DNA of 49,442 nt from Acidobacteria bacterium RIFCSPLOWO2_12_FULL_66_21 (GCA_001767455.1 MELC01000037.1:1-49442), one strand, 5' to 3'; counted from the stretch's first letter, positions 25,606-39,457 are shown. Translations and numbers: made by a program. The notes: generated from the letters alone by a model not told the origin.

Positions 25606-26778
25606 CTACGAGTGGTAGTGCAGACTGTGGGCGAGCAGGGGATCATTCAGGGGCACAATCGGTGCCCGGCGCAGCGCCCGGAGTACCAGGACGATTGACG
25701 CGCCTGCGACGAGCACGATCGAGGCAACCTCCCACAGGCCGAACGGCGGCACGGGTCCCGTCTTCACAGGAGTGATCATCAGGTACAAGTCCAGCCAGCG
25801 GCCGATCAGCACGACGGCAGCCACCTTCACGAGGATCTCGGGCCGCTGCTTCGGCGGACGCCGCAGTAGCACCAGGAACGGCACCGCCCAATTCAGCAAC
25901 ATATCGAGCAGGAACAGGACGCCCCACGCGCCCTGGGTCCGTTCGACGTAGTAGGTGGTCTCCTCAGGAATGTTGGCGTACCAAATCAGCATGTACTGGC
26001 TGAACCAGATGTACATCCAGAACGAGCTGAAGGCGAAGAGCAACTTGCCAAGATCGTGCAGGTGGTGCTCGCCGAGGATATCGCGCAGGGGACCTCGCCG
26101 GTGCAGCCACACCACGGCGATGATCATCGCGGCCAGCGCGCTCTGGAATAGGCCGGCGAATTGATACACGGCGAAGATCGTCGAGTACCAGTTGGGCTCG
26201 AGCGACATGATCCAGTCGAAGCTGGCCAGGCTCACGGTGATCGCGAAGAGCACGAGGCCACCGGCCGAGAGTGCGACGTTGCGAGAGCTGTGTCGCTCAT
26301 CGCCGTCGAGGTCCTGATGCCTCGACTGGCGAACGAGGGCGCTCGCCAGGACTATCCAGACGACGAAGTAGGCCACAGCGCGGGCCACGAAGAAGGGGTA
26401 CGACAGCCATGCGACCTTGAAGGCCGCCAGCGGACCCTCGTGCGCGGCCAGCCCGTGGAACCACGGATAGCCGGAGGGTCGAAACAGCAGGAGCGCCAGA
26501 ATCGCGATCGCCGAGGCCGGCAGCGTCGCGGCCATCGCTTCGGGCACCCGCCGGAAGGCGACCGCCCAGCTCGACCCGGTGACGTAGAGCAGCGAAACGA
26601 AGAAGAGACCGCCGAGCCCGAGCCCGAGCACGAACTCGCCGGCCACCAGCCAGGCGGCCCACGCGCGGTCGCTCCCGGCGACGAGGCCGGCGACCAGCGT
26701 CATGCCGCCGCCGATGGCCGCAACGGTCCAGAGACGTGGTGTCGCCGGCACATCGGCATCGGATCCCGGCGCGCTCAT
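25606..26778 (-). CDS. actF: Alternative complex III subunit ActF
   Basis: The 390-residue membrane protein starts at 26778, overlapping the actE stop (ATGA); a longer frame to 26841 lies inside actE. About ten spans are predicted. Typical ActF sequence includes SLASFDWIMSLEPNWYSTIFAVYQFAGLFQSA, LGKLLFAFSSFWMYIWFSQYMLIWYANIPEETTYY and GRWLDLYLMI. ActF resembles ActC in fold and is a membrane-integral subunit of the quinol:cytochrome c oxidoreductase. It is the last gene of the 11-gene chain. No actG, actH or oxidase gene follows; instead the convergent, broken amidotransferase gene is met. Confidence 0.88.
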   Translation of the reverse strand: MSAPGSDADVPATPRLWTVAAIGGGMTLVAGLVAGSDRAWAAWLVAGEFVLGLGLGGLFFVSLLYVTGSSWAVAFRRVPEAMAATLPASAIAILALLLFRPSGYPWFHGLAAHEGPLAAFKVAWLSYPFFVARAVAYFVVWIVLASALVRQSRHQDLDGDERHSSRNVALSAGGLVLFAITVSLASFDWIMSLEPNWYSTIFAVYQFAGLFQSALAAMIIAVVWLHRRGPLRDILGEHHLHDLGKLLFAFSSFWMYIWFSQYMLIWYANIPEETTYYVERTQGAWGVLFLLDMLLNWAVPFLVLLRRPPKQRPEILVKVAAVVLIGRWLDLYLMITPVKTGPVPPFGLWEVASIVLVAGASIVLVLRALRRAPIVPLNDPLLAHSLHYHS

Positions 26779-27365
26779 CGACGTGCCGTCTGCCGCTGCG
26801 CCACGGCCTGGAGCGAGCGCACGTAGCGAATCACCCGCCATCTGTCCTCCCGCGAAATCTGCGAAGCGTAGGACGCCATGTTGCCCTGGCCGTACGTGAG
26901 GATGTGAAAGATCTGGCCGTCCTTCAGGCCGACCGCCCTGTCGGCCAGCAGAGACGCCGGCGGGGGAAACCCACGTTGTGCGACGAGCCCGTCACCGCGC
27001 CCGCCCGCACCGTGACACGGGGTGCAGAAGGTCTCGAACACCTTTTCTCCGCGCGTCAGCGCCTGCTGATCGTCGGACGATACGGGGTTCTCGAGCTCGT
27101 TGCCGGCCCGCACCGCATCCTCGGGCGTGGCCGCGTAGTGAAGCGGCGGATAGCCGCGTGCGATCGCGCCGGCCGGCGCCCGCTGCAGCGTCTTCCCGTC
27201 TCGGAACACCGGGTTGGCTTCAAACGCCGCGTAGCGAGGGGAATGCGCCATCTCCGGCAGGAACTCGACGTTGGGCCGGGAGGCATCGGGTCGCGACACC
27301 CACAGGAGCCCGATCGACACAACGAACGCCGCTGCCATCGCCGCGTTGAGGCGACCGGCCATCAT
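26775..27365 (-). CDS. actE: Alternative complex III monoheme cytochrome c ActE
   Basis: The first of two adjacent ATGs at 27365 shares its A with the actD stop (TGATG). The 196-residue product has an N-terminal anchor (about 8-23). The ActE marker QRAPAGAIARGYPP follows, then one c-type heme site CTPCH (114-118) and a Met-rich tail GNMASYASQI that could supply the distal ligand. ActE is the periplasmic cytochrome that passes electrons from complex III to acceptors. It overlaps actF by 4 nt. Confidence 0.88.
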   Translation of the reverse strand: MMAGRLNAAMAAAFVVSIGLLWVSRPDASRPNVEFLPEMAHSPRYAAFEANPVFRDGKTLQRAPAGAIARGYPPLHYAATPEDAVRAGNELENPVSSDDQQALTRGEKVFETFCTPCHGAGGRGDGLVAQRGFPPPASLLADRAVGLKDGQIFHILTYGQGNMASYASQISREDRWRVIRYVRSLQAVAQRQTARR

Positions 27366-27895
27366 CAGGGAACCTCCTGCATCTCGCGCTCCTCGATGTG
27401 GACAACGTGGTGGCGCTCGAGCAGGCGGCTGACCTGTGTCACATCGAAGGCGGCATCGGTCTGTTCGAGCAGCAGGACGAATCGGTCGTCGGTGACGCGT
27501 GGGTGCACCAGCACCGCCTTGCGCCAGGGCCGGAGCCCCGCCACGAGGAAGAACGCGATGACCGTGCTGACACCGGCAAAGAGCACCATGACCTCGAACG
27601 TGACCGGCACGAAAGCCGGCAGCGAATTCCACGGCTTGCCGCCCACGTCGATCGCCCAGGAGCTGGCCGTCGTCCAGTATTCGAACCAGACCTTGGCCGT
27701 CGCACCGAAGAGACCGAGCAGGAAGCACACCCACGGCAGCCGCGAAGGCTGCAGCGCCATGGCCCGATCGAGTCCGTGCACGGCGTAGGGCGTGTACACG
27801 TCCAGGATTGTCAGGCCGCTGCGGCGCGCGGCGTCAGTCGCCTGCAGAATGTCCTCTTCGCGCTCGAACACACCGACGAGAGTCCGCATGCTCAT
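27365..27895 (-). CDS. actD: Alternative complex III subunit ActD (DUF3341)
   Basis: The ATG at 27895 overlaps the actC stop (ATGA), giving 176 residues. The N-terminal domain ([42 protein letters not shown]) and two central spans ([36 protein letters not shown]) are the DUF3341/ActD signature. ActD is a membrane subunit without cofactors that helps to hold the ActC-ActF pair. It is present at full family length. Confidence 0.9.
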   Translation of the reverse strand: MSMRTLVGVFEREEDILQATDAARRSGLTILDVYTPYAVHGLDRAMALQPSRLPWVCFLLGLFGATAKVWFEYWTTASSWAIDVGGKPWNSLPAFVPVTFEVMVLFAGVSTVIAFFLVAGLRPWRKAVLVHPRVTDDRFVLLLEQTDAAFDVTQVSRLLERHHVVHIEEREMQEVP

Positions 27896-29305
27896 GCCTC
27901 CATGCCGGCGAGCGCCGGCAGGCGTTCCGGCGGCCTCTCGGGCTGGCCGGTCGCACCCGCTGAGGGTGTGCCGATGACGCCCTTGACTTCGGACATGGCG
28001 ATGACCGGGATGAACCGGCAGAAGATCAGGAAGCAGGTGAAGAAGAGGCCGACGCTGCCGGCTAGCGTCGCGACCTCGATTGACGTGGGCGCGTAATCGG
28101 CCCAGCTCGACGGCAGGTAGTCGCGGTGCAGCGATGTCACGATGATCGTGAAGCGCTCGAACCACATCCCGATGTTGACGAAGATGGAGACGGCGAACAC
28201 GGCGCCGAGGTGCCGGCGCACGCGGGTGAACCAGAGCAACTGCGGCGCGATGACGTTGCACGAGACCATCGTCCAGTAGGCCCATGAAAACGGACCGAGC
28301 GCCCGGTTCATGAAGACGAACTGTTCGTACTGGTTCGCGGAGTAGAGCGCCATGAAGAACTCGGTGCCGTACGCGAGCGCCACCATGCCGCCGGTAGCTA
28401 TGACGAGCTTGCTCATGACGTCGACGTGGCGGCGTGTGATGTACCGCTCGAGGCGCATCGTCGCCCGCGCGATGATCATGAGCGTCAGGACCATCGCCAT
28501 GCCGGAGAAAATGGCGCCCGCGACGAAGTACGGCGGGAAGATCGTCGCATGCCAGCCTGGGATCACCGAGGTCGCGAAGTCCCAGCTCACGATGGTGTGC
28601 ACCGAAACGACGAGCGGCGTCGCCAGGCCCGCCAGGAGCAGGTAGACGATCTCGTAGCGCTGCCAGACGCGGTAGGAGCCGTTCCACCCCAGGCTGAACC
28701 AGGAGAGCAGCCGCTTGCCGAGCCCGGCGCGCGCGCGATCGCGCACGGTGGCCAGGTCGGGGATGAGGCCGACGTACCAGAACATGAGCGAGATCGTGAA
28801 GTACGTGCTGATCGCGAAGAAATCCCAGACGAGCGGCGATCGGAAATTGATCCACAGGGATCCGCGCGTGTTCGGGTACGGGAACATCCAGAACGCCAGC
28901 CAGGGGCGGCCCATGTGGATGAGGGGAAACAGCCCCGCACACATGACGGCGAACAGCGTCATCGCCTCGGCCGCTCGGTTCACCGACGTGCGCCAGCGCT
29001 GGCGCAGCAGGAAGAGGATGGCGGAGATGAGGGTGCCGGCGTGACCGATGCCGATCCAGAACACGAAGTTCGTGATGTCGAAGGCCCAGCCGACGGTCCG
29101 GTTGAGCCCCCACGTGCCGATGCCGGTGGCGATCTGGTAGCCGATCGCTGCGGTGCCCACGCCCAGCACGGACAGGGCCAGCAGGAATCCGACCCACCAG
29201 AGGACCGTCGGTCGGCCGCCGATCGGGCGGCAGATGTCCTCGGTCACCTGCGAGAGCGAATCGACCTCGACCCACGGCGCCTCGCGCGCCGCTGCCGCAA
29301 CGCGT

Positions 29306-29313
<8 letters not shown>
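27892..29313 (-). CDS. actC: Alternative complex III quinol-binding subunit ActC (NrfD-like)
   Basis: The 473-residue protein overlaps the actB stop by 8 nt. It has about ten spans and the NrfD/PsrC fold, with typical ActC stretches: [55 protein letters not shown] and [21 protein letters not shown]-like sequence near the end. ActC holds the quinol-oxidation site next to the iron-sulphur clusters of ActB. The conserved His in GIGHAG and Asp in WAFDITNF are at the expected place for proton handling. Confidence 0.9.
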
Positions 29314-32377
<3,064 letters not shown>

Positions 32378-32382
32378 GTGAA

Positions 32383-33036
32383 TCAGTAGTGGCACGTCAC
32401 ACAGTCGGTCGACGCGTTCACGGGTCTGCCGGCCACGCCCTGTGCCGTCGACGTGCGGTGACAGTTCACGCACCAGCCCATAGACAGCGTCGCCACCTGC
32501 CGCACTCGCTCCATGGTTTCGACGGGCCCATGACAGGTCTGGCACATGACGCCGGCTCTTACGTGGCTGCGGTGATCGAAATAGGCGAAGTCCGGCAGGT
32601 TGTGAACCTTCATCCACGCAACGGGTGTCGGCATACGCGCGGGATCCCGTTCGCCGCGATCGTCCAGCGCGAGCGCCGCATACAGCTTGGCCAGCTCGGG
32701 GCTCACGACTCGACGCGGCTTGCGCTTCTCCTGCTGTGCGCGCTCGTCCTCGGCACGGACGGCACCGGGCGGCGCGGTCACGAACTTGTGGCAGTTCATG
32801 CACACGTTGGCGGGCGGGATGCCGGCGCGACGGCTCCTCTCTGCCCCGGAGTGGCAGTAGAGACACGCCATCTGCAGGTCGCCCGCGTGGACGCGATGCG
32901 AGAAGGCGATGGGCTGCACGGGCTCGTAGCCCTGCTGATCCCCTGGCAGTCGCCAGGCGGTCAGCCGGGGTGCCAGCGCGAGCGTCGTGTAGCCCAGGCC
33001 GACGAGCAGCACGATGGTCAGGAGTCGATTCGACAT
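32383..33036 (-). CDS. actA: Alternative complex III pentaheme cytochrome c ActA
   Basis: The 217-residue protein has an N-terminal anchor (LLTIVLLVGLGYTTLALA) and five CxxCH sites: CLYCH (58-62), CMNCH (79-83), CQTCH, CVNCH and CVTCH, the last two residues from the end. IAFSHRVHAGDLQMACLYCH and FAYFDHRSHVRAGVMCQTCH supply distal His ligands as in the ActA family. It starts only 7 nt after the narI stop, with no room for a promoter or terminator. The nar and act genes therefore almost certainly share one transcript. Confidence 0.92.
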   Translation of the reverse strand: MSNRLLTIVLLVGLGYTTLALAPRLTAWRLPGDQQGYEPVQPIAFSHRVHAGDLQMACLYCHSGAERSRRAGIPPANVCMNCHKFVTAPPGAVRAEDERAQQEKRKPRRVVSPELAKLYAALALDDRGERDPARMPTPVAWMKVHNLPDFAYFDHRSHVRAGVMCQTCHGPVETMERVRQVATLSMGWCVNCHRTSTAQGVAGRPVNASTDCVTCHY

Positions 33037-33043
33037 CGCCGGT

Positions 33044-33751
33044 TCAGCCGTGCCGTGCCGGTGACGGCGCCCGGCGGTACCACCGCACGACCTGTGGGCG
33101 GCGCCACAGGTACGGATTGGGCACGACCAGCACGTGCACGAGGCGCGTGAACGGGAAGAAGAGAATCAGCAGGTAGGCGTTCGTGATGTGCAGCTTCACC
33201 GCCAGCGGCAACGGCGCAATGGCGCCGAGGTTCGGCGCGAGCTCCAGCAGCGACCACAGGTAGGGCGCCACGATCGCCGCAAACCACGACGAGCCCCACG
33301 GGTAGACCAGCGCGACATAGACACCGCTCGCGACCTGCATCAGCAGCAGCCCCAGGACGATCCAGTCGGTCACACTCGTCACCTCCCGAATCCGCGGCAC
33401 GTTCAGCCGTCGGGTGGCGATGGCGAGCAACCCCACGAGCGTCAGCAATCCGAAAATGAGTCCGGCCGCTTCGAGGACATAGAGGCGCGCCGGATGATCG
33501 TTCCACCACAGCAGTCCCGCGGGCAGGAAGAACGCGACGACGTGTCCCGTGAGCACCGTCAGGATGCCGTAATGAAACGGGACGAGGCCGTAGAAGTGCT
33601 GCTGGTTTTCGAGGAACTGTGACGACAGACTCGAATACGTGAACGCCTGGCCGCGATACCGCTCGATCGTCACCAGCAGGAAGGTGAACAGCGCCACGTA
33701 CGGCAGCACGCTGAAGAGCGCAACGTCGAGATAGTTGCCGGCGCTAGGCAC
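33044..33751 (-). CDS. narI: Respiratory nitrate reductase gamma subunit NarI
   Basis: The GTG at 33751 has GAGGAGG 6 nt before it and overlaps the narJ stop by 8 nt, so it is coupled. The 235-residue protein has five spans, starting LFSVLPYVALFTFLLVTIERYR. Heme b ligands are expected from the His pairs in YGLVPFHYGILTVLTGHVVAFFLP and in KLHITNAYLLILFFPFTRLVHVLV. NarI anchors NarGH to the inner membrane, oxidises quinol on the periplasmic side and passes electrons through two hemes b to NarH. Confidence 0.92.
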   Translation of the reverse strand: MPSAGNYLDVALFSVLPYVALFTFLLVTIERYRGQAFTYSSLSSQFLENQQHFYGLVPFHYGILTVLTGHVVAFFLPAGLLWWNDHPARLYVLEAAGLIFGLLTLVGLLAIATRRLNVPRIREVTSVTDWIVLGLLLMQVASGVYVALVYPWGSSWFAAIVAPYLWSLLELAPNLGAIAPLPLAVKLHITNAYLLILFFPFTRLVHVLVVPNPYLWRRPQVVRWYRRAPSPARHG

Positions 33752-34286
33752 CGTGGACCTCCTCGGCTGCAGCCGCGTGCGCCAGCAGGACGCTCCGGAC
33801 CGTGACCAGCAGCGCCTTGAATGGCGTGTCGGCGCTCTCGAGGCTGGCCAGCATCTTGTCGAGACCCGGCCGCAGGGCGTCGTCCAGTAGCGCGCGCGCC
33901 GCATCGGGGTCGAGGCACGCAGCCAGCTGGAGGAGGTGGGAGAGGTGGTCGGGCAGCTCGCCGTTCTCGACGATGCAGTGCCGGTCGAGCGCCTGTCGCA
34001 TGCGCACCATGAAGGCACCCCGCTCGTACTGCTCGCCAAACAGGTGCCAGCCCAGGTCCAGCGTGCACATCGGGTTGAGGTCGAAGGTGCGCGTGTACAG
34101 CTCCTGCTGCTGGTCGGTGGACAGGCCGCGCATGGCGTCGCCGAACGGCACGAACGCAGCCCGCAGTTCCGAGTCCAGTCGGCCGAGGTCCTCGCCGGTC
34201 GCGTCCACGTCTTCCAGGTAGCTCTCGCGCGGGTAGGTCACGAGGCGACCGAGCCTGACGAGAATCCCGTCGGTTGTTCGCGTCAC
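33744..34286 (-). CDS. narJ: Nitrate reductase assembly chaperone NarJ
   Basis: The GTG at 34286 overlaps the narH stop (GTGA). The 180-residue product is all-helical. TRTFDLNPMCTLDLGWHLFGEQYERGAFMVRM is the NarJ signature, followed by ELPDHLSHLLQLAACLD. NarJ (TorD-like family) inserts the molybdenum cofactor into NarG and holds NarGH until membrane docking. Its presence supports a working cytoplasmic nitrate reductase. Confidence 0.9.
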   Translation of the reverse strand: MTRTTDGILVRLGRLVTYPRESYLEDVDATGEDLGRLDSELRAAFVPFGDAMRGLSTDQQQELYTRTFDLNPMCTLDLGWHLFGEQYERGAFMVRMRQALDRHCIVENGELPDHLSHLLQLAACLDPDAARALLDDALRPGLDKMLASLESADTPFKALLVTVRSVLLAHAAAAEEVHGA

Positions 34287-35773
34287 AACCCCCTCCTCGG
34301 TCCCTGGAGGAAGCCGAAGCCGACGCCCTGCTTGTGCTCGAGCGGGTCCTCCAGCATCTCGATGGCCTCTTCCCGGTGCATGGGCGGAATCACGAACCGA
34401 TCGTCGAAGGTGCACAACGACGTGAGGCGGTAGATGGCCTCGGCCTCCTCGCTCGAGCAGTCGGCCTCGCGCAGCATGCGCTCGGCGACGCCCATCTCGA
34501 CGTCGCCCACCGTCAGCGCCCGCCGGTACCAGCGCACGGCCTTCTGCTTGCGCAGCGCGTAGCGCACCTTGCCCTCGTGGCCGGCCCCGAAGAGGTTCGC
34601 CAGGAACTTCATCGGCACGCGCGATGCGTCGATGTCATGAAAGAGATCGCCGGACACGTGCTCGACGACCCCACCAGTCTGCTGACCCATGACGGGCGAC
34701 ATCGGCGGCACGTAGAAGAGCATCGGCAGCGTCCGGTATTCGATGTGCGGCGGAAGCGCGATTTTCCAGATCTTCACGAATCGATAGACGGGCGACTTCT
34801 GGGCCGATTCCAGCACCGACTCGTGGATGCCGTTGCGGCGCGCCGCCTCGATGACCGCCGGATCGTGGGGATCGAGGATCAGCGACCGATGCGCGTCGAC
34901 CAGTTCCTCGTCGCTGCTCAACGCGACCTCGTGGATGCGGGCCGCGTCGTAGAGCAGCACACCCAGGTAGCGGATGCGCCCCACGCAGGAGTGGAAGCAC
35001 GCAGGTGCCTGTCCCGTCTCGAGGCGTGGGAAACAGAGGATGCACTTCTCGGACTTGCCAGTGGACCAGTTGTAGTAGGTCTTCTTGTAGGGACAGGCGG
35101 GCACGCACGCACGCCAGCCGCGGCACCGGTTCTGGTCGAGCAGGACGATGCCGTCCTCACCACGCTTGTAGAGCGCCCCTGACGGACAGGCGGCCACGCA
35201 GGACGGATTCAGACAGTGATTGCAAATGCGGGGGAAATAGAAGAAGACGAGCCGCTCCACCGCCGAGAGCTGGGCGCGCTGCTCCTCGGTGAGGCCGGCC
35301 AGATTCGGATCGTTCTCGGCATAGACCGGTGAGCCACCCAGGTCGTCGTCCCAGTTGGGACCGGCCTCGATGTCGATGTACTTGCCGGTGACCATCGAGA
35401 TGGGCTTGGCGGTCGGCTGATCGGGGCCCTCGGGCGCATTGAACAGCTCCTGGTAGTCGTAGGTCCACGGCTCGTAGTAGTCGTCCAGCGTCGGCAGGCT
35501 CGGATGGTGGAAGATGTTGGCGACAATCCGCGCCTTGCTCGTGGACTTCAGGCGCAGGTTCCCGTCGGCGACCTCCCAGCCGCCCCGATAGGACTGCTGG
35601 TCCTCCCACCGCGTCGGATAGCCGCAGCCCGGCTTGGTTTCGACGTTGTTCCACCACATGTACTCGGCGCCCCTGCGGTCGGTCCAGATGTTCTTGCAGG
35701 CAATGCTGCAGGTATGGCAGCCGATGCACTTGTCGAGGTGGAACACCATCGCGATCTGCGAGCGCACATCCAT
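34283..35773 (-). CDS. narH: Respiratory nitrate reductase beta subunit NarH
   Basis: The ATG at 35773 (AGGAG 7 nt before) is preferred to an in-frame GTG 3 nt earlier; it gives 496 residues. Four iron-sulphur sites are visible: CIGCHTCSIACKN, CNHCLNPSCVAACPSGALYKR, CRGWRACVPACPYKKTYYN (Trp replaces one Cys, as in the 3Fe-4S site of NarH) and CILCFPRLETGQAPACFHSCVGR. The sequence WWNNVETKPGCGYP is typical of NarH. NarH conducts electrons from NarI to NarG. A 39-nt gap containing a REP-like hairpin separates it from narG. Confidence 0.95.
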   Translation of the reverse strand: MDVRSQIAMVFHLDKCIGCHTCSIACKNIWTDRRGAEYMWWNNVETKPGCGYPTRWEDQQSYRGGWEVADGNLRLKSTSKARIVANIFHHPSLPTLDDYYEPWTYDYQELFNAPEGPDQPTAKPISMVTGKYIDIEAGPNWDDDLGGSPVYAENDPNLAGLTEEQRAQLSAVERLVFFYFPRICNHCLNPSCVAACPSGALYKRGEDGIVLLDQNRCRGWRACVPACPYKKTYYNWSTGKSEKCILCFPRLETGQAPACFHSCVGRIRYLGVLLYDAARIHEVALSSDEELVDAHRSLILDPHDPAVIEAARRNGIHESVLESAQKSPVYRFVKIWKIALPPHIEYRTLPMLFYVPPMSPVMGQQTGGVVEHVSGDLFHDIDASRVPMKFLANLFGAGHEGKVRYALRKQKAVRWYRRALTVGDVEMGVAERMLREADCSSEEAEAIYRLTSLCTFDDRFVIPPMHREEAIEMLEDPLEHKQGVGFGFLQGPRRGL

Positions 35774-35786
35774 CACTGAGCTCCTG

Positions 35787-35809
35787 GCGGCCCAAAGGCC
35801 GCGGCTACA
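35787..35809 (-). repeat. REP-like hairpin between narG and narH
   Basis: GCGGCC-CAAA-GGCCGC forms a perfect 6-bp stem at 35787-35802, flanked by GGCTACA. Its reverse complement reads TGTAGCC followed by the stem. The same plan (TGTAGC, stem, C) recurs at 48342-48365. It fills most of the narG-narH gap and could protect narG mRNA 3' ends or reduce read-through. Confidence 0.5.
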
Positions 35810-35812
35810 GGG

Positions 35813-38800
35813 CTACCACTTCAGTTCGGGCAGCTTGCGCACGAGGACGTGCGTATCGCGGTTGCAGCCCACCGGACCCCAGTAGTTGAAGTGGAACGTG
35901 AACTGGCCGTAGCCCCCCGCCATCAGGTTGGGCTTCAGCCGCGTCCGGGTGAGGCTGTTGTGACCGCCGGCGCGGCGGTACCCGCGCAGCGGCGACTTCG
36001 GAACCGAGTAGGTGCGCTCGGGCGAGTGGTACTGGATGCAGATCCCGCGCGGGATCCGCGCGCTCACCGCGGCGCGCGTGACGACCACGCCGTGATCGTT
36101 GTGCACTTCGACCCAGTCGTTGTCGTTAATCCCGATGTCGGCCGCATCGTGGTCGTTGATCCAGAACGGCTCCACGCCGCGCGAGAGCGTCGTCATCCGC
36201 TGGTTGTCGCCGTAGGTCGAGTGGATGTGCCACTTGCCGTGCGGCGTCAGGTAGTTCAGGAGCTTGGTCGGACCAACCTCGTGACTGACGCGCAGGTCCG
36301 CGTACTCGACCGGCTTGGGCTTTGGCTTGTAGGTCGGAAGGTGCTCGCCGAACTGGAGGTAGAGCGGGTGGTCGAGGTAGAGGTGCTGCCGTCCGGTCAG
36401 CGTGCGCCACGGCACCAGGCATTCGACGTTGTAGGTGAACGGTGAGTACGCGCGGCCGTTGCTCATCAGGCCCGACCACATCGGACTGTTGACGAAGCGC
36501 ATCGGGCGCGCCTGCAGGCCCTTGTAGTCGATCCGGACGTCGCGCGATTTCTCGGCGAGCTGCACGAGCGGACGGCCGACTCTGCGCTCCATGTCGCGGT
36601 ACGAGCGATAGGCCAGCTCCCCGTTGGTCACCGAGGCGAAGCGCAGGATCACGTTGCAGACGTCCTCGTCCTCAGCCAGCGAGGGATACCGCCGACCGCC
36701 CCAGGCGATCGAAGGGATGGCGACCAGCGCCTTGTCGTACTCGTCGTCAATCTCGTAGTGCGTGCCGTGCGCCCCGAGGCCCTTCTCGCGTGCAAGCGGA
36801 CCGAACGACACGTACTGGTTGAACAGGTTGCGGTAGTCCCGCGTGACCACCTTGAGGCCCGGCATGGTCACACCGGGCTGCGCCTGCACCTCTCCCTTGC
36901 GCCAGTCGGCCATGGTTGGCTGGGCGACTTCGGCAGCCGTGTCGTGGGCGAGTGGCGTCGCCACCAGGTCCTTCACAGGCTCGGGAAAGTGCTTGATGGC
37001 CAGCTCCGAGAACTTGCGGGCGATCGCCTTGAAGATCTGCCAGTCGGACTTCGACTCCCAGCAGGGAGGAACCGCCGCCGACAGCGGATGGATGAAGCTG
37101 TGCAGGTCGGTCGAGTTCAGGTCGGCCTTCTCGTACCACGTCGCCGCGGGCAGGACGATGTCCGAGTAGAGTGCGGACGTGTCCATCCGGAAATTGAGGT
37201 CGACCACGAGGTCCATCTTGCCCGTGGGCACCTTGTCGTGCCACGTCACCTCCTTGACCGAGTCCTGGGCGATCTCATCGGCGATCGCGTTCGAGTGCGT
37301 ACCGAGGTAGTGCTTGAGGAAGTACTCGTGGCCCTTGGCGCTGGCGAGCAGGGCGTTGCCGCGCCAGATGAACCAGACGCGCGGCCAGTTCTCGGGGGCA
37401 TCCGGGTCGTCGACGGCGAACTTGAGCCGCCCCGCCTCGAGCTCCTCGACCGCGTACCGCACGACGTCGTCGGGATCCGTGCGCCCGGCGGCTTCGGCGT
37501 CGCGCACGACCTGGAGCGGGCTCCGGTCGAACTGGGGATAGAACGGCAGCCAGCCACTTCGGACGGCGCGCGCCTGGACGTCGATCGTGTGTCCCCTGGC
37601 CAGCGTGTCGGCCGGCTGGTCGATCGGCACGGTGTGGTAGTCGGTGAAGTCCTTCTCGTAGCGCCACTGGTCGGTGTTGACGTAGTGCCAGCTCGGCGCG
37701 TTCTGGAGACGCGACGGTCCGTACCAGTCCTTGCCGAAGGCGATGGCGCTCCAGGGTTCGCCCGGAGCGAGCTTCTCCTGGCCGACGTAATGGGCCAGGC
37801 CGCCGCCGTTCACGCCCACGCACCCGCAGAACATGAGCGCGTTGATGGCGGCGCGGTACATCAGGTTGCCGTGGTACCAGTGGTTGATCCCGGCGCCGAT
37901 GATGACCGTGCACCGTCCCTTCGTGTGCTCGGCGGTCGTGCCCCACTCCCGCGCGAAACGCAGCAGCATCTCGCGCCCCATGCCGGTGTACTTCTCAGCC
38001 CACGCCGGCGTGTACGCCCGCATCGCGTCGTCGTAGCTCTCCGGGTAGTCGCCCGCGAGCCCGCGCGGCACGCCGTACTGTGCCATCAGGAGATCGTAGA
38101 CGGTGGCAACCGTGACGGTTGACCCGTTTGCCGTCTGGACCCGCTTGACCGGCACGCCACGCACGGTGATCCGGCCTTCGCCGAAGTCGTCAAGGCGCAC
38201 CTGCGCGATGGCGTCGTGGTCGTCGACGAAGGTGAGCACCGGGTCGATCTCCGCGCCGCTGATCCCGTCCTTGAGCTCGAGATTCCACTTGCCCGGCTCC
38301 TGGCCCCAGCGAAACCCGGAGCTGCCCATCGGCATGCGCGGGCGATTCTCGTCGCGGTTCCACATCAGGAACTTCCACTCCGGCTGCTCGATGCCCGCGT
38401 AGTCGGCGAGGCGTCCGGCGCGCAGCATCTGGCCCGGGCGGTACTCCCCGTCCATGGCTTCGAGCTCGACGAGGTACGGCGCGTCGGTGAACCGCTTCGT
38501 GTAGTCGATGAAGTAGGGCACCTGGCGGTCGTGGTGGAACTCCTTGAGCAGGACGTGGTTGACCGCCATCCACCACGCACCGTCCTGGCCGGCGTTGATC
38601 GAGACCCACTCGTCCGCGTATTTCGCCACCTGGTTGAAATCCGGCGCGAAGACCCAGAGCTTCGAGCCGTTGTGACGCGCTTCGGCGGCGAAGTGGCAGT
38701 CCGGTGTCCGCGTCATGTTCAGGTTCGAGCCCATGACGGCGAGCAGCTTGGCGTTGTACCAGTCCGCCGATTCGTGGACGTCGGTCTGCTCACCCCATGC

Positions 38801-39457
38801 TTCGGGTGAAGCCGGCGGCAGGTCGCAGTACCAGTCGTAGAACGAGAGCGACACGCCGCCCATCAACTGCAGGAACCGGGCGCCGGAGGCGTAGCTGATC
38901 ATCGACATCGCCGGAATGGGCGAGAAGCCGGCGATGCGGTCGGGGCCCCACTTCTTCGCGGTGTAGACGTTAGCTGCGGCGATGAGCTCGAGCATGGTCT
39001 CCCAGTCGGCCCGCCGGAACCCACCCTTGCCGCGTGCGCGCTGCCAGCGCTCGCGCTTGACCGGATCTTCGACGAGCGTCCGCCAGGCTTCGACCGGATC
39101 CTCGGTGGTGGCGCGCGCATCGCGCCACAGATCGAGCAATGCGCCCCGGGCGTATGGGTATTTCACGCGGAGCGGGCTGTAGAGGTACCAGGAGTACGAG
39201 ATCCCGCGCTGGCAGCCACGAGGCTCGTACGGCGGTAGCCCTTCTTCGAGCGACGGGTAGTCGAGACCCTGCATCTCCCAGGTCACGATGCCGTCCTTCA
39301 CGAAGATCTGCCACGTACAGCCGCCGGTGCAGTTCACGCCGTGCGTGCTGCGGACGATCTTGTCGTGCTGCCAGCGGTTCCGGTAGAACTCCTCCCAGCT
39401 GCGCAGGCGTGGGTTGGATTCGTCCTTGATCCAGGCCAGCACCTTCTTCGAGCTCAT
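35813..39457 (-). CDS. narG: Respiratory nitrate reductase alpha subunit NarG
   Basis: The 1214-residue protein aligns with E. coli NarG (1247) with a constant 10-residue offset. The [4Fe-4S] FS0 ligands are His39, Cys43, Cys47 (HGVNCTGGC) and Cys82 (RGCQRG). The molybdenum ligand is Asp212 in [10 protein letters not shown]. There is no Tat signal and no twin Arg, so the enzyme faces the cytoplasm. It reduces nitrate to nitrite at a bis-MGD molybdenum centre. The ATG overlaps the narC stop (ATGA), with GGAGAGG before it. Nitrite oxidoreductases of the Nitrobacter type share this family, so reverse catalysis cannot be excluded from motifs alone. Confidence 0.96.
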   Translation of the reverse strand: MSSKKVLAWIKDESNPRLRSWEEFYRNRWQHDKIVRSTHGVNCTGGCTWQIFVKDGIVTWEMQGLDYPSLEEGLPPYEPRGCQRGISYSWYLYSPLRVKYPYARGALLDLWRDARATTEDPVEAWRTLVEDPVKRERWQRARGKGGFRRADWETMLELIAAANVYTAKKWGPDRIAGFSPIPAMSMISYASGARFLQLMGGVSLSFYDWYCDLPPASPEAWGEQTDVHESADWYNAKLLAVMGSNLNMTRTPDCHFAAEARHNGSKLWVFAPDFNQVAKYADEWVSINAGQDGAWWMAVNHVLLKEFHHDRQVPYFIDYTKRFTDAPYLVELEAMDGEYRPGQMLRAGRLADYAGIEQPEWKFLMWNRDENRPRMPMGSSGFRWGQEPGKWNLELKDGISGAEIDPVLTFVDDHDAIAQVRLDDFGEGRITVRGVPVKRVQTANGSTVTVATVYDLLMAQYGVPRGLAGDYPESYDDAMRAYTPAWAEKYTGMGREMLLRFAREWGTTAEHTKGRCTVIIGAGINHWYHGNLMYRAAINALMFCGCVGVNGGGLAHYVGQEKLAPGEPWSAIAFGKDWYGPSRLQNAPSWHYVNTDQWRYEKDFTDYHTVPIDQPADTLARGHTIDVQARAVRSGWLPFYPQFDRSPLQVVRDAEAAGRTDPDDVVRYAVEELEAGRLKFAVDDPDAPENWPRVWFIWRGNALLASAKGHEYFLKHYLGTHSNAIADEIAQDSVKEVTWHDKVPTGKMDLVVDLNFRMDTSALYSDIVLPAATWYEKADLNSTDLHSFIHPLSAAVPPCWESKSDWQIFKAIARKFSELAIKHFPEPVKDLVATPLAHDTAAEVAQPTMADWRKGEVQAQPGVTMPGLKVVTRDYRNLFNQYVSFGPLAREKGLGAHGTHYEIDDEYDKALVAIPSIAWGGRRYPSLAEDEDVCNVILRFASVTNGELAYRSYRDMERRVGRPLVQLAEKSRDVRIDYKGLQARPMRFVNSPMWSGLMSNGRAYSPFTYNVECLVPWRTLTGRQHLYLDHPLYLQFGEHLPTYKPKPKPVEYADLRVSHEVGPTKLLNYLTPHGKWHIHSTYGDNQRMTTLSRGVEPFWINDHDAADIGINDNDWVEVHNDHGVVVTRAAVSARIPRGICIQYHSPERTYSVPKSPLRGYRRAGGHNSLTRTRLKPNLMAGGYGQFTFHFNYWGPVGCNRDTHVLVRKLPELKW

